Source: Amycolatopsis pithecellobii (GTDB lineage: Bacteria; Actinomycetota; Actinomycetes; Mycobacteriales; Pseudonocardiaceae). Taken from it: a stretch of 64,000 bases of DNA. Below are positions 41,975 to 50,666 of the stretch, in pieces. Below the pieces are notes generated by a model. The model had not been told where the DNA came from. It was given only the letters and a program-made list of their open reading frames with translations, and ran no database searches. The stretch is from positions 23,111 to 87,110 of the forward strand of contig NZ_WMBA01000029.1 in NCBI RefSeq assembly GCF_009707865.1, given 5' to 3'. The stretch's first letter is position 1. Every line of letters starts with the position of its first letter. A program made the position numbers and the translations under genes.

Positions 41975-43324
41975 ATGGAGCGTCAGAGCGCTAGCGGCGA
42001 CGTGCGTCGCGCCGCAATGTCAAGCTTTCTCGGCTCGGCGATCGAGTGGTACGACTTCACGATCTTCAGTACGGCAGCGGCCCTGGTCTTCGGCTCCGCG
42101 TTCTTCCCGGCCGGCGACCCCACGACGCAGAGCCTGCTGGCGTTCGCCACGCTCGGCATCGGGTTCCTCGCACGCCCGCTGGGCGGAGCGGTTGCCGGGC
42201 ACCTCGGGGACCGGCTCGGTCGCAAGACCACACTGCTCCTGACTCTGTCGATCATGGGCGTCGCAACGGCCGCGATCGGATTGCTCCCGACCTACGGCCA
42301 GGCCGGCCTTGTGGCCCCGGTCCTGCTCGTCGTGTGCCGGCTGGTTCAAGGTTTCAGCGCCGGAGGCGAGTGGGCGGGCGCCGCACTCATGGCCGTCGAG
42401 CACGCGCCCACGCACCGGCGAGGGCTGTGGGGCTCGTTCGTCCAGTCCGGAACACCGTTCGGTGTCATCCTTGCGATCCTGGTGTTCCTTGCCGTCCAGA
42501 TAGGGCTTGGCGCTGATGCGTTCGTGGCATGGGGCTGGCGCGTCCCCTTCCTGCTCAGCTTCGTGCTGCTGGGGCTTGCGATGTACATCCGTCTGCGCGT
42601 TGCGGAATCTCCCGTTTTCGTCGCGGTGCGCAAGGCGAAGCCGACCCGGACGCCGCTTCTGCGGGTGTTCCGGGAGCGCCCCCGGCAACTGGTGATCGCC
42701 GCGCTGACGTTTGTCGGCTGCAACGCCATCGGCTACGTGTTTCTGTCGTTCCTGCTCGCCTACGGGACCGGTGTGCTGCGCCTCGACCGGGGCACAATCC
42801 TGCTGGTCTCATTGGTCGGTGGAGTCGCGTGGTGTGGTGCGAACATCGTGGGCGGTGCGCTGGCCGATCGACTCGGTCGACGCTCCATCTACGTCGTGGG
42901 TTACCTGCTGTTCGCCGCGTGGGCGTTCCCGTTCTTCGCGCTTGTCAACACGGCGGCCCCGCTCCTCATGTGCCTCGCGGTCGCGGTGCTCTGCATCGCC
43001 ATCGGCCTGACGTTCGGCCCCCAGGCCGCGCTGTTCGCCGAACTCTTCCCCCCGGCCTTCCGCTACAGCGGCGCGTCCCTGGCAATGGCCATCGGCTCCA
43101 TCCTGGGGGGCGCGTTCGCGCCGCTCATCGCGACGTTCCTACTCGCGGAGACAGGAACGGTGTTCGCGGTCTCGTCGTACATGGCCGCCGTCGCCATCAT
43201 CAGTCTGGTCGCCGTTCTCGCATTGCGAGAGCGTGAACTCGGCGACATGCGAGCAGCGGACGAGCGGCAACGGGCCGTCTCGGCCCGATCCGGAGCTCCG
43301 GTACCCGACGAGGCCGGACGATGA
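41975..43324 (+). CDS. MHS-family proton symporter (ShiA/ProP-like MFS)
   Basis: This 449-residue twelve-helix transporter has FLGSAIEWYDFTIFSTAAALVFGSAFFP at the N-terminus, GAVAGHLGDRLGRKTTLL in the loop between helices 2 and 3, and CRLVQGFSAGGEWAGAALMAVEHAP, the MHS signature. This family imports shikimate, proline/betaine, citrate, alpha-ketoglutarate and aromatic acids such as protocatechuate. It is preceded by GAGGAG and faces the hydrolase operon, suggesting uptake of the compound that operon consumes. Confidence 0.9.
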   Translation: MERQSASGDVRRAAMSSFLGSAIEWYDFTIFSTAAALVFGSAFFPAGDPTTQSLLAFATLGIGFLARPLGGAVAGHLGDRLGRKTTLLLTLSIMGVATAAIGLLPTYGQAGLVAPVLLVVCRLVQGFSAGGEWAGAALMAVEHAPTHRRGLWGSFVQSGTPFGVILAILVFLAVQIGLGADAFVAWGWRVPFLLSFVLLGLAMYIRLRVAESPVFVAVRKAKPTRTPLLRVFRERPRQLVIAALTFVGCNAIGYVFLSFLLAYGTGVLRLDRGTILLVSLVGGVAWCGANIVGGALADRLGRRSIYVVGYLLFAAWAFPFFALVNTAAPLLMCLAVAVLCIAIGLTFGPQAALFAELFPPAFRYSGASLAMAIGSILGGAFAPLIATFLLAETGTVFAVSSYMAAVAIISLVAVLALRERELGDMRAADERQRAVSARSGAPVPDEAGR

Positions 43325-43360
43325 GGAACTCGCCGGCTCGACTCCTCGACAGCACCATCA

Positions 43361-44020
43361 TCATGCGGTCTGAGTGGTGATCATCTCGCTGGCGGCAAGC
43401 CGCTCGATCTCGGACGTAATCTCGCTCGCGAAGCTGTCAGTCAAGTGCGGCTCCACGATCGAGAATGCCTGGCGAGCACCCTCTTCCAAATGGCCATGCC
43501 CGGCTGCTCGTTCCCCATAGACTGCGCCTAGATACTGCCACCAGCCGACAAACACCACCGCGGTGGTCGTCGCGCACCGCCCGACAGAGCTTTCCGTAAG
43601 ATCGGGCCGCCGAAAGTGCCCTAACGCTCGCAGTTCCTCGAACAGCGCGACCAAGCGGCCGGTCGCCCATGAGAGGGAGTCCCTGTGCCGCGAAGCGATG
43701 GAAGGGCTCGCATGCATCAGAGTCGCCGAATCGGCAAAGACAAAGCGGAACCGCTGAATGATATCGAGAGCAACTACGTATATTCGAGCTACCCCGGCGG
43801 GCGTGATCGGCGAATCCCAGGATCCATTCGCGCGTACTTCATCCGTCATTCGGGAGTATAACTCGGAGGCAATCTCTTCCTTGTTGCGAAAATGGTAGTA
43901 AAGGTTTCCGGGACTAATCTCCAGCTCTCTTGATATTTGGTTTGTACTAACGGAGTCGAAACCATTTTCATTAAACAGTCGCAGGCTTTCGAGCACGATA
44001 CGCTCTCTATTGCCCACCAT
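43361..44020 (-). CDS. TetR-family regulator
   Basis: This 219-residue protein has RERIVLESLRLFNENGFDSVSTNQISRELEISPGNLYYHFRNKEE at the N-terminus as the DNA-binding domain and a long helical ligand domain (IIQRFRFVFADSATLMHASPSIASRHRDSL). The ATG at 44020 has a GGAGGG site; a longer reading to 44062 lacks support. It is convergent with the MHS transporter gene and divergent to the GntR gene across 232 bases. Confidence 0.88.
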   Translation of the reverse strand: MVGNRERIVLESLRLFNENGFDSVSTNQISRELEISPGNLYYHFRNKEEIASELYSRMTDEVRANGSWDSPITPAGVARIYVVALDIIQRFRFVFADSATLMHASPSIASRHRDSLSWATGRLVALFEELRALGHFRRPDLTESSVGRCATTTAVVFVGWWQYLGAVYGERAAGHGHLEEGARQAFSIVEPHLTDSFASEITSEIERLAASEMITTQTA

Positions 44021-44252
44021 GACCCTCCATCGGCGCCTCGCAGCATCGGATGACCTGAACACATCCTAATAACTCAGTGCATCCCCCGCGGGCCGCGCAG
44101 CGCCGGACAACGGCGTCGGCGGGCGGTCGCCACGACCGCAAGCAGCGCTGCCAGGACGCTACGATCTTTACCGACCCGCTGTAGCACTTCAACGAGGCTG
44201 ATCGGTCCGGCCACGATCCGCCTCTAGACTGAGACCAACGGGGAGGGCGAGC

Positions 44253-44993
44253 ATGGATCATGACGGGGGGCCGACGGCGGAGCGGGCGTCGCGCACGGCT
44301 TCGTCACGACCTGCGCCGGCGCCCGAGTTCCGCCGCCCCCAGCTCGCCGACCAGGTGGTCGGCCGACTCCGCGCACTGATCGCCCAGGGCGCGCTCGCCC
44401 AGGGTGAGCGGCTGCCGTCGGAGGCCGCCCTGAGCCGCGAGCTCGGCGTGAGCCGCTCGACGGTCCGCGAGGCGCTGAAGATGCTCAGCCACCTCGGACT
44501 GGTCCAAACCCGTGCGGGGTCCGGGAGCTACGTGACTGGCCACCTGCAGGAACACCTCCCCTCGGTGATGTCGGGCGAGGAGCTGGGCGAGCTGTTCGAG
44601 TTCCGTTTCATCCTCGAGTCGCAGATCGCCCCGCTGACGGCCGAACGACGCTCGACGGGGCAGCTCGCCGAGGTCCTGTATCGGCTCGAACAACTGCATG
44701 TGGCCGCGGCGGCCGACGATCCGGATCGCCTCGTTGAAGCGGACCTGTCCTTCCACCACGGCGTAGCCGCGGCCTGCGGGAACCGGTTCCTGATTGCGAG
44801 CTACAGCCACCACCAGCCGGCCTTCGAGAAGGGCACAAGGGCGCTCATCGGCATGCAGTCGTCGACGCATATCGCCGACGTCCACGACGAGCTGGCCGAG
44901 GCGATCGTCGCGAAGGACGCCGGAGCCGCCGCGACCGCCGTGCGCCGGACATTCGACGAGATCCGAATGCGGCTGTCGCTGCTGACCGACTGA
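44253..44993 (+). CDS. GntR/FadR-type regulator
   Basis: This 246-residue protein has a winged-helix domain at about residues 30-100 (RRPQLADQVVGRLRALIAQGALAQGERLPSEAALSRELGVSRSTVREALK) and an FCD domain with FRFILESQIAP, DLSFHHGVAAACGN and a later His (IADVHDEL). It is the likely sensor for the acid or CoA ester handled by genes at 37198-43324. The ribosome site is GGGAGGGCGAG. Confidence 0.88.
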   Translation: MDHDGGPTAERASRTASSRPAPAPEFRRPQLADQVVGRLRALIAQGALAQGERLPSEAALSRELGVSRSTVREALKMLSHLGLVQTRAGSGSYVTGHLQEHLPSVMSGEELGELFEFRFILESQIAPLTAERRSTGQLAEVLYRLEQLHVAAAADDPDRLVEADLSFHHGVAAACGNRFLIASYSHHQPAFEKGTRALIGMQSSTHIADVHDELAEAIVAKDAGAAATAVRRTFDEIRMRLSLLTD

Positions 44994-45155
44994 GGCTCGC
45001 GGACCGCCTCGTCGTAGCGATCTTCGGCCTCGCTGTAACGCGGGAGCCGCGCCGCGTCGCGATCAGGTCGACGGCCTAGCACGAGAAACGCCCGACCACC
45101 AAGAGCCACCGGCCCCCCGCCGGGCTCCGCACGACCAGCCGCTAAGCTTGTCCGC

Positions 45156-45201
45156 GGGCCGCTAGCTCAGTTGGTAGAGCAGAGGACCTTTAATCCCTGG
45201 G
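45156..45201 (+). pseudogene. 5' half of a tRNA-Lys-like gene
   Basis: The 46 bases follow a tRNA through the acceptor 5' strand, D-arm (GCTCAGTTGGTAGAGC) and anticodon arm (GAGGACCTTTAATCC), where TTT would be a lysine anticodon. The invariant U33 is C here, and after CCCTGGG the sequence departs, so the variable loop, T-arm and acceptor 3' half are missing. It looks like a broken or partial tRNA-Lys. It marks the left edge of the toxin-array region. Confidence 0.6.
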
Positions 45202-45254
45202 AATGGCGTGTCAACGCGTACCGCACGGTGTCGCCCAGGGTTAATCTATGCAGG

Positions 45255-45814
45255 TCAGACGGCATTTTTCGTGGGCGCTGATGTCGGGCAGTGTCGCGGC
45301 GTATCGGGTGCTCCGTGAGCAACGGAGCCCAATCGGAGACCGGCATCCCGGCCGCCGTCTGGCCCGGGGCCACCGAGGATCTCCGTGGCGGGGCAAAGCA
45401 CGTGCGCTGTCAGCGCTTGACACATCGTCTCGAAACCATCGTGGCCGATCCGCTTCACGTCGTAGTGCAGAGAGATGCGCTCAACGTGCCTCTCGGACAG
45501 GTCCTGGTCGCCCGCCACGGCGACCTGTTGTCGCTTCCAGCCGAGGAGCTCGTCCACTAGGTAGACGGACTCGTGGTCGTCGACCGGCTTATAGTGCTGG
45601 CGCAAAGCAGCAGGACGTTCTCGTCCTCGTTGATCTCGAATGCCGGACAAGCGGGATCGTACCGAGGGTGACCGTCGGGCTTCTCGGGTCGAATGTGTGC
45701 GATCTCAGCGACCACAGTCAGATGACCGCCGTGCTCCAGGACAAACCGCTCGTCGCAACCCGGGTACGCACATTGCCGGGCGCGGGCGAACAAGATCTTG
45801 ATCGTCCGGTGCAA
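45255..45814 (-). pseudogene. frameshifted HNH endonuclease-like gene
   Basis: The first frame, from TTG at 45814, carries RQCAYPGCDERF, EIAHIRPEKPDG and NEDENVLLLC, the beginning of an HNH nuclease. Near 45595 the frame shifts by one base (TGCGCC-AGCAC) and the next frame continues with QHYKPVDDHESVYLVDELLGW, the expected second half with its His. A single missing base explains the break. The remaining tail is low complexity. Probably a toxin-type nuclease remnant. Confidence 0.6.
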
Positions 45815-46011
45815 GTAGGGACGGGCACCAGCACATCTTATCCGGCCAAGCGGCCGTATCCCGACACAACACCTCCGCCATCACGATGCCACAGACGTCG
45901 AGGCTACGTCTTGCGCCTACGCGATCCCGCAGATTTCCTCTGGGCGGCCAGCAAGTTCATCACGTCCGCCTCCGAGCCCTTGAAGGTCGGGCGCAGTGAC
46001 CCGCACCCCAA

Positions 46012-46446
46012 TTAAGCGACGTCGACATATAGTTCGTCCGCCTGAACCCCTACCCTTATGGTGCCATCGGCCAGCAGGAAGTGCACTCCAACCACTTTCC
46101 TTTCTCTATTTTCTATTAATTCGACACCGATGACCTCCTTGTAAATCAGCCTGCTAAACGGTGGTTTATTGGATACGTCAAACGCAGTCCACTTGCCCGA
46201 ACCCTCGACGAATTTCTTGTTTTCCGTGGAGAGTGGTTCTTTGAAAGGGTCTTCCCATCTTTTACTTCTCAGCTCAAGTTCCTCACCGTTACCGGCTGCG
46301 TCGAAAAACATCGTTGATTCGTCGTCGAAGGTGAGCTCAAGCGGGCCAGCCTTGTCGTCCGCCGTTGTGCCCACCACGTAATGTACGCGCCGCACTCGTT
46401 GTATGGGCTTGCCTGCTGCGCTTCGGAGCGAATTACTATCGATCAT
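46012..46446 (-). CDS. small hypothetical protein, immunity-type context
   Basis: This 144-residue soluble protein is rich in charged residues and beta-strand patterns (LELTFDDESTMFFDAAG, VVGVHFLLADGTIRVGVQADEL). I do not recognise the family. Lower GC than the surrounding genome, its isolated position and the neighbouring toxin-tip remnants suggest an orphan immunity gene. The start ATG at 46446 has no strong ribosome site. Confidence 0.6.
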   Translation of the reverse strand: MIDSNSLRSAAGKPIQRVRRVHYVVGTTADDKAGPLELTFDDESTMFFDAAGNGEELELRSKRWEDPFKEPLSTENKKFVEGSGKWTAFDVSNKPPFSRLIYKEVIGVELIENRERKVVGVHFLLADGTIRVGVQADELYVDVA

Positions 46447-46587
46447 CGCGGGGTTGCATCCTTGTACCAGCCGTTCGACTCTCCACCTTTGAGAAGGGTA
46501 TATGAAAATATTGGGAATATTGACGAAATTCCGACAAAATGAGCTAGTATCGCATACAAGGATAGGCGTATTGCCAGAATCCAGGAT

Positions 46588-46860
46588 TCAGTCAACCGCA
46601 TCCTCCTCGCCGCATTTGACAATGATTCTCACCAGCGCGACGAGGGGAACCGTAGACAGGCAAATACCTAGGGCGACCGCCCACCAGGGGTTCGGCCGCC
46701 CTAGCAGGTTGCTCCACACCCACATCGCGAAGCCGAGCGACGGAATGGCGCCGACCACGCAGGCGACGATCCGCGAGGCCGTTTCTCGGCGCGCAGGCCA
46801 TGGTTCTTCGTCTGTCTCCGACCATCGATCTTCGGGCATCTTCTCCACCGGGTAGTCCAT
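46588..46860 (-). CDS. small membrane protein, paralogue of the RHS-adjacent gene
   Basis: This 90-residue protein has a charged N-terminus (DYPVEKMPEDRWSETDEEPW), then two hydrophobic segments (ASRIVACVVGAIPSLGFAMWVW and WWAVALGICLSTVPLVALVRIIV). It is closely related to the product of 51872-52216 right behind the giant RHS gene, so it is probably an immunity protein copy left by duplication. The ATG at 46860 is intact here. Confidence 0.65.
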   Translation of the reverse strand: MDYPVEKMPEDRWSETDEEPWPARRETASRIVACVVGAIPSLGFAMWVWSNLLGRPNPWWAVALGICLSTVPLVALVRIIVKCGEEDAVD

Positions 46861-47209
46861 CGATGCCTAGCACTCGTTCCGGTGATGAGATCCCACCGAA
46901 CTTCGGTTAACCATCGACATTCGTTAACTTGTGAGTGATCCCTTCTCGCGCGGCGAGAATGACCTTTGCCCTGTTGCGATACGACGGTTTCGCAACAGGA
47001 CCACGCGAAAGTTGGACGAGCCCGGTACAGGCCGGCAGCGTCTGCGAACCCACGTTCCCGACCCGGTTAGTACGTCTGCCGCGGGACAGCCAACAGGCGG
47101 TTCCGGGGCCGATCGGTCTCTGTCCAACACGTCGGCGACGGCCGGACCAGCGGCGCTCACCAACCCGTTCTTCTGTAGCAGGTTCATCATGTCCACAACC
47201 AAGCGTCTG
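46861..47209. other. non-coding stretch in the toxin array
   Basis: About 350 bases without a supported gene. Short open frames exist on both strands but none has family similarity, a ribosome site or coding bias. The minus-strand reading contains a leucine-rich MNLLQKNGLVSAAG stretch that faintly resembles DVRDLLRKNALAVDRLA read from 50539-50640 beside the duplicated immunity gene, so it may be an eroded copy of the same ancestral sequence. Confidence 0.5.
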
Positions 47210-47235
47210 CTGGTTCGTCACCTCTGACGAACCAG
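47210..47235 (-). terminator. hairpin overlapping the stop of an immunity-type gene
   Basis: CTGGTTCGTCA (47210-47220) and TGACGAACCAG (47225-47235) are exact reverse complements around CCTC. The stem contains the stop codon of the 47218-47547 gene, so it likely ends its transcript. A matching hairpin ends the paralogue at 50647. Confidence 0.55.
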
Positions 47236-47547
47236 CCAAGCGATCTCGCCAATGTTGGGATCACGCCCGAGCCGCGCCCATTGGCTGATTGCCCGGTCGA
47301 TGCCGGTGGGCTCCGGCCATTCGTCAAAAATGCCTGTTTCTCCTGATAGCTCGCCGACGGACACGCTTGAGGGCGCCAGCCCTCGAAGAACCACCTCAGC
47401 CAACTCCCGGATCTGGGTGTCTGACACGCTGCCGAGCTTCCGCCGGAGGTGCCAGGCCAACGTCCAAAGCCCTACATAGTCTTCGTCGAGCTCGCGACTG
47501 ATCACCTCTGCGACGGCTATCGCAGCCGAGGCCTCAACTGGGGTCAT
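47218..47547 (-). CDS. immunity-type protein, paralogue of 50647-50976
   Basis: This 109-residue soluble, mainly helical protein (EASAAIAVAEVISRELDEDYVGLWTLAWHLRR ... WPEPTGIDRAISQWARLGRDPN). It is about 85-90% identical by eye to the copy at 50647. Its ATG overlaps the stop (ATGA) of a short open remnant that looks like the end of a toxin tip, the usual toxin-immunity coupling. I do not recognise an established family; the immunity role is inferred. Confidence 0.7.
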   Translation of the reverse strand: MTPVEASAAIAVAEVISRELDEDYVGLWTLAWHLRRKLGSVSDTQIRELAEVVLRGLAPSSVSVGELSGETGIFDEWPEPTGIDRAISQWARLGRDPNIGEIAWLVRQR

Positions 47548-47681
47548 GGGTTGCACTTTAGCTTCGTGATGTCGATGCCCGGGATATTGACGTAAACCGT
47601 CGCCTCGGTGTTCGGGCTCGGGATATGAAGGTGCACAGTGGGACAAACCCGCTGAATTCCTGAACGCCGGGTGAAAGTAGT
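47544..47681 (-). pseudogene. C-terminal remnant of a toxin tip
   Basis: In the frame that ends at the TGA overlapping the immunity start, about 45 residues read TTFTRRSGIQRVCP... and end with VNIPGIDITKLKCNP. The same ending (VNIPGIDIRKLKYNP) precedes the paralogous immunity gene at 50647. The rest of the toxin is missing and the sequence runs into another immunity-type gene in a different frame, so this is a recombination scar. Confidence 0.6.
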
Positions 47682-47956
47682 CGCATAACCACAATATTAT
47701 CTCGCGTCAAGTAAGTCCTTATTCTATCTAATCTGAAAATTGCAGCAGATCGCCGCTCAGCTTCCGGGCTTACAAAAAGGATTGTTTCAAGGTCGGCCTC
47801 CGTCGACATTAATTCGTCGATCAGTGACTGGTCAGTCCGTTCTAGTGCGGAAGCAAGTCCTTGGAGATCCCGTTGGAGCTCATCAATGCCTACGTCACCC
47901 CGCTCGAAACGTACGATGGCGTCCGAAAGTCGTTTTTTGAGTTCTTGGTTGGACAC
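47558..47956 (-). CDS. immunity-type protein with a rearranged C-terminus
   Basis: This 132-residue reading begins SNQELKKRLSDAIVRFERGDVGIDELQRDLQGLASALE and looks like a real helical protein through about residue 90 (FRLDRIRTYLTRDN). The last about 40 residues (SGFVPLCTFISRARTPRRRF) are read in a different frame from the toxin remnant that overlaps it, so the original C-terminus has probably been lost at the junction. Function unknown, likely immunity. Confidence 0.55.
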   Translation of the reverse strand: MSNQELKKRLSDAIVRFERGDVGIDELQRDLQGLASALERTDQSLIDELMSTEADLETILFVSPEAERRSAAIFRLDRIRTYLTRDNIVVMRLLSPGVQEFSGFVPLCTFISRARTPRRRFTSISRASTSRS

Positions 47957-48183
47957 GTTTACCTCGTAACCACCTCACGTGGGCGGTTTACTGGGCGGCT
48001 GCAGCCCGTTCTCCGTAGCTCTGACGACGTCCAGGTTTAGGCCGGGCAGCACGTGAGGATCTTAGCCGCGCGCCGGGACGGGCATGGCGCGTCCTCGTGG
48101 AATCGCCCAAGCCGACCACGGACCCGGGTTCCAGGGTTATACCGCCTCCATCGCCTCCCTCCGGTCCGTGCTGGGACAAGCCC

Positions 48184-48552
48184 TCAATCAAACGAATGAT
48201 GTTGAGCGTCGTCATACGTTCGATACAGCTCGCCCCACCCAATGATCTCAAGATCGTCCGCGCGAATCGGGCTCCGCAGGGTATCGAATTCACCACGTGG
48301 GATGGCGATGAATACGAAACAAGGGGACTGGTGGACGGGCGCGATCGACGCACCTTCATGACGGGGCGCGACGATGACCTGTCGAATGTCCGACGCCTTG
48401 TTGAACTCTTGCCCGAGCACGGGTGGCTCCACAAATGCGTACGCAGCTTCCTTGCCAGTGTCGAATGTAAGTAACTCAACGATGCGACACTCGCGCACCG
48501 ATTCGAAGCGCTGGCTTTCGAGCGAACTTAGGTAGAGCGTCTGCTGTGTCAT
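48184..48552 (-). CDS. immunity protein candidate for the ART-like tip
   Basis: This 122-residue protein (TLYLSSLESQRFESVRECRIVELLTFDTG ... IIGWGELYRTYDDAQHHSFD) starts in a TGATG overlap with the stop of the toxin tip at 48552-49214. Coupling and order are those of a toxin-immunity pair. A near-identical but inactivated copy is at 51131-51500. I recognise no established family. Confidence 0.72.
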   Translation of the reverse strand: MTQQTLYLSSLESQRFESVRECRIVELLTFDTGKEAAYAFVEPPVLGQEFNKASDIRQVIVAPRHEGASIAPVHQSPCFVFIAIPRGEFDTLRSPIRADDLEIIGWGELYRTYDDAQHHSFD

Positions 48553-49214
48553 CAGAACTCCGGGTTAACGCCACTGACTCGGGTTATCTGTACTGATCCG
48601 TTCTCGAGCCAGTTCGGAATGATGTACTCAGTTATGCCGCCCTTTATGCCATCAAGTGCCAGCGCCGAGCGTCCGAGCACGACAGCTGAAGGATCAGTCA
48701 GCGTTCCCTCGATCACGAACCGGCCGGTGTTATTGGCGCCGCTCGCACCTCCCGACGGCAGACCAGCCGCATCACGGTAATCTGGCACGGTCCGGGGGTC
48801 GACCGGTGACCAGGAAGCTCCACCAGCCTTTGAGTCACCACCGTATACACGATACAGCTTTTGCCCCTTTGTCGGTTCGGCGAGGGATGCCGCGGCACCT
48901 GCATCGGCGACTTCTCCTACTTCACCCAGTTTGCCGAGTTTGCCTAGTTTGCCGGCGATGGCGACGTCTGATGCGAGGCCGAGGATGGCGTCGGCGCAGT
49001 CGCCCCAGGTGGGCTTTTTGACGCAGTCGATCGTGTCGGAGATCCCGGCGAATTGTATGCCGAGGTTGAGGACCTGGCGTGGGGTGAGGGGTTCTTCGCG
49101 GTATTCGTGGCGGATGGCGTTGACCAGGTCGGGTGTCGCGTGCGCCGACTTCTTCGCGGCGAGTGCCCACTCGTCGTGCAAAGGACTGCCAGGATCTCGT
49201 GGGCGGAGCGACAA
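48552..49214 (-). CDS. orphan RHS toxin tip, possibly ADP-ribosyltransferase-like
   Basis: This is a 220-residue reading without an RHS core. Residues about 14-95 are a pre-toxin linker shared with the tip at 49657 (DEWALAAKKSAHATPDLVNAI ... GDCADAILGLASDVA). From about 105, KLYRVYGGDSKAGGASWSP, YRDAAGLPSGGASGANNTGRFVIEG and a final VQITRVSGVNPEF look like a compact enzyme domain; the LYRVYGGDS...SW start recalls ADP-ribosyltransferase-like toxins, a tentative match. It has no export signal or core, so it can be expressed only as a fused tip after recombination. Confidence 0.62.
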   Translation of the reverse strand: MSLRPRDPGSPLHDEWALAAKKSAHATPDLVNAIRHEYREEPLTPRQVLNLGIQFAGISDTIDCVKKPTWGDCADAILGLASDVAIAGKLGKLGKLGEVGEVADAGAAASLAEPTKGQKLYRVYGGDSKAGGASWSPVDPRTVPDYRDAAGLPSGGASGANNTGRFVIEGTLTDPSAVVLGRSALALDGIKGGITEYIIPNWLENGSVQITRVSGVNPEF

Positions 49215-49294
49215 TCCGACATTACGTCTCGACGGAAAGGATCAGCGCTGACGATAAGCTCTCCGGAGCGCATTTCTCGTATCCTCGCGGACGC

Positions 49295-49660
49295 TTACTT
49301 CCGAATGACCCGCAGATGATCCAAGGTCGGTAAACGGTCAGGCGGATCGTCGGTCCACCATGCGAACTCCAGGCCAGTAAGGTAGCCGTACCCCACCCAA
49401 ACGAGCAGTTCCCCGACCAGCCTGCCTGCGGCGTTCGACACCCATACGGACAAAGGAACCGGACCATCAGCGAACGCAGAAGCTGGCAATGTATTGCTGA
49501 CGAGCAGGTCGAGCATCGTGATTGGCCCGCCCACGACGTTTACGCTCGACGCTTGCCGTAGAAGCTCATCGCTGCCCGGAAAGTCCGCCTGACGCAGGAC
49601 ACTTTTTAAAAGTTCGCGTACCTGGTTCGTGAGCACGTCGCTGCTCGCTGCATCGGTCAT
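49295..49660 (-). CDS. immunity protein candidate for the 49657 tip
   Basis: This 121-residue protein (SDVLTNQVRELLKSVLRQADFPGSDELLRQASSVNVVGG ... LEFAWWTDDPPDRLPTLDHLRVIRK) has an ATG overlapping the toxin stop (ATGA), as expected for a cognate pair. No known family is recognised. GC is lower than in the neighbouring catabolic genes. Confidence 0.72.
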   Translation of the reverse strand: MTDAASSDVLTNQVRELLKSVLRQADFPGSDELLRQASSVNVVGGPITMLDLLVSNTLPASAFADGPVPLSVWVSNAAGRLVGELLVWVGYGYLTGLEFAWWTDDPPDRLPTLDHLRVIRK

Positions 49661-50538
49661 GGTGTGAACGCCGTACCAATCTTCGTAATACCGTCAACCA
49701 CCGCGCCACGGACAATTACCTTTTGGCCGCCAACAACAATCTGTTGCTCGAAGGTGCCAGCTGCTGGCGTTAGGCCCTTCAACCCTGTCAAGAACTGCTG
49801 AATAACTTCCTCCCGGCTACCAAACTGTTGTACGAGCGGATCGAAGTTGTGCTTGCCCGCGAAGATGTGATCAAGCTTTGCGGATGACGTTGCATAGTCT
49901 AGCGCACTCGCGTCGGCCGCTGAGATCCCGGTTTCCTCTACTTTGGCGTCCGCTCCGACGTCTCCTACTTCACCCAGTTTGCCGAGTTTTCCGAGTTTGC
50001 CGGCGACGGCGACGTCTGATGCGAGGCCGAGGATGGCATCGGCGCAGTCGCCCCAAGTGGGCTTTTTGACGCAGTCGATCGTGTCGGAGATCCCGGTGAA
50101 TTGCATGCCCAGGTCGAGAACCTGGCGTGGCGTCAGGGGTTCTTCGCGGTATTCATGGCGGATCGCGTTGACCAAGGCCGGTGTTGCATGCGCGGACTTC
50201 TTCGCAGCGACTGCCCACTCGCCGTGGAAACAGGATTCCCGCCATTTACATGCCCGGACAACATCCAGGTTCAGGTTGGGCAAGTCTTCGTGGTTTTGAG
50301 GTGTGATCGCGCCGTATCCGAAGTTCGCACACAGTGGGCTGTCGGCGTGGGCACATTCCGACAGCAGCGGTTCCAGGCCACTCGGGTCGCTGTAGGTGAG
50401 GGGGTCGTCGGCACTGTAGGTGTAGCCGTTCCCGGACTGGGGATTGGACAGCGTCAGCAGCGGGTCGACGGAGGCGAAGCGGCCGGTAGTGGGGTGGTGA
50501 CGGGAACGTGGAACAGGCCGCCCACGCATGCACACCAC
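49657..50538 (-). CDS. orphan RHS tip with core tail and C-terminal nuclease-like domain
   Basis: This 293-residue reading opens with TTGRFASVDPLLTLSNPQS ... PLTYSDPSGL, which is nearly identical to residues near 1814-1850 of the giant RHS protein, then a linker and the same pre-toxin block as the 48552 tip. The last about 80 residues, SAKLDHIFAGKHNFDPLVQQFG ... IVVGGQKVIVRGAVVDGITKIGTAF, resemble a barnase/EndoU-type (BECR) RNase domain; this is a pattern-based guess. The shared core tail provides homology for swapping this tip onto the main RHS gene. Confidence 0.68.
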   Translation of the reverse strand: MVCMRGRPVPRSRHHPTTGRFASVDPLLTLSNPQSGNGYTYSADDPLTYSDPSGLEPLLSECAHADSPLCANFGYGAITPQNHEDLPNLNLDVVRACKWRESCFHGEWAVAAKKSAHATPALVNAIRHEYREEPLTPRQVLDLGMQFTGISDTIDCVKKPTWGDCADAILGLASDVAVAGKLGKLGKLGEVGDVGADAKVEETGISAADASALDYATSSAKLDHIFAGKHNFDPLVQQFGSREEVIQQFLTGLKGLTPAAGTFEQQIVVGGQKVIVRGAVVDGITKIGTAFTP

Positions 50539-50636
50539 GGTTCCCTGGTCGACCCTGTTGATACGTCTACTGCGAGACGGTCAACAGCGAGCGCATTCTT
50601 CCGCAACAGGTCCCTCACATCCGCCCGAGATCGTGT

Positions 50637-50666
50637 GGCTGGTTCGTTAGCGCTGACGAACCAGCC
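50637..50666 (-). terminator. hairpin at the end of the second immunity-type copy
   Basis: GGCTGGTTCGT (50637-50647) pairs exactly with ACGAACCAGCC (50656-50666). It overlaps the last codons and stop of the 50647-50976 gene, as the equivalent hairpin does at 47210. Confidence 0.55.

Noticed and set aside
46924..47202. Possible 92-residue gene with LLQKNGLVSAAG
   Set aside because: No ribosome site, odd composition and no homologue I can recognise; at best an eroded copy of sequence near 50600.
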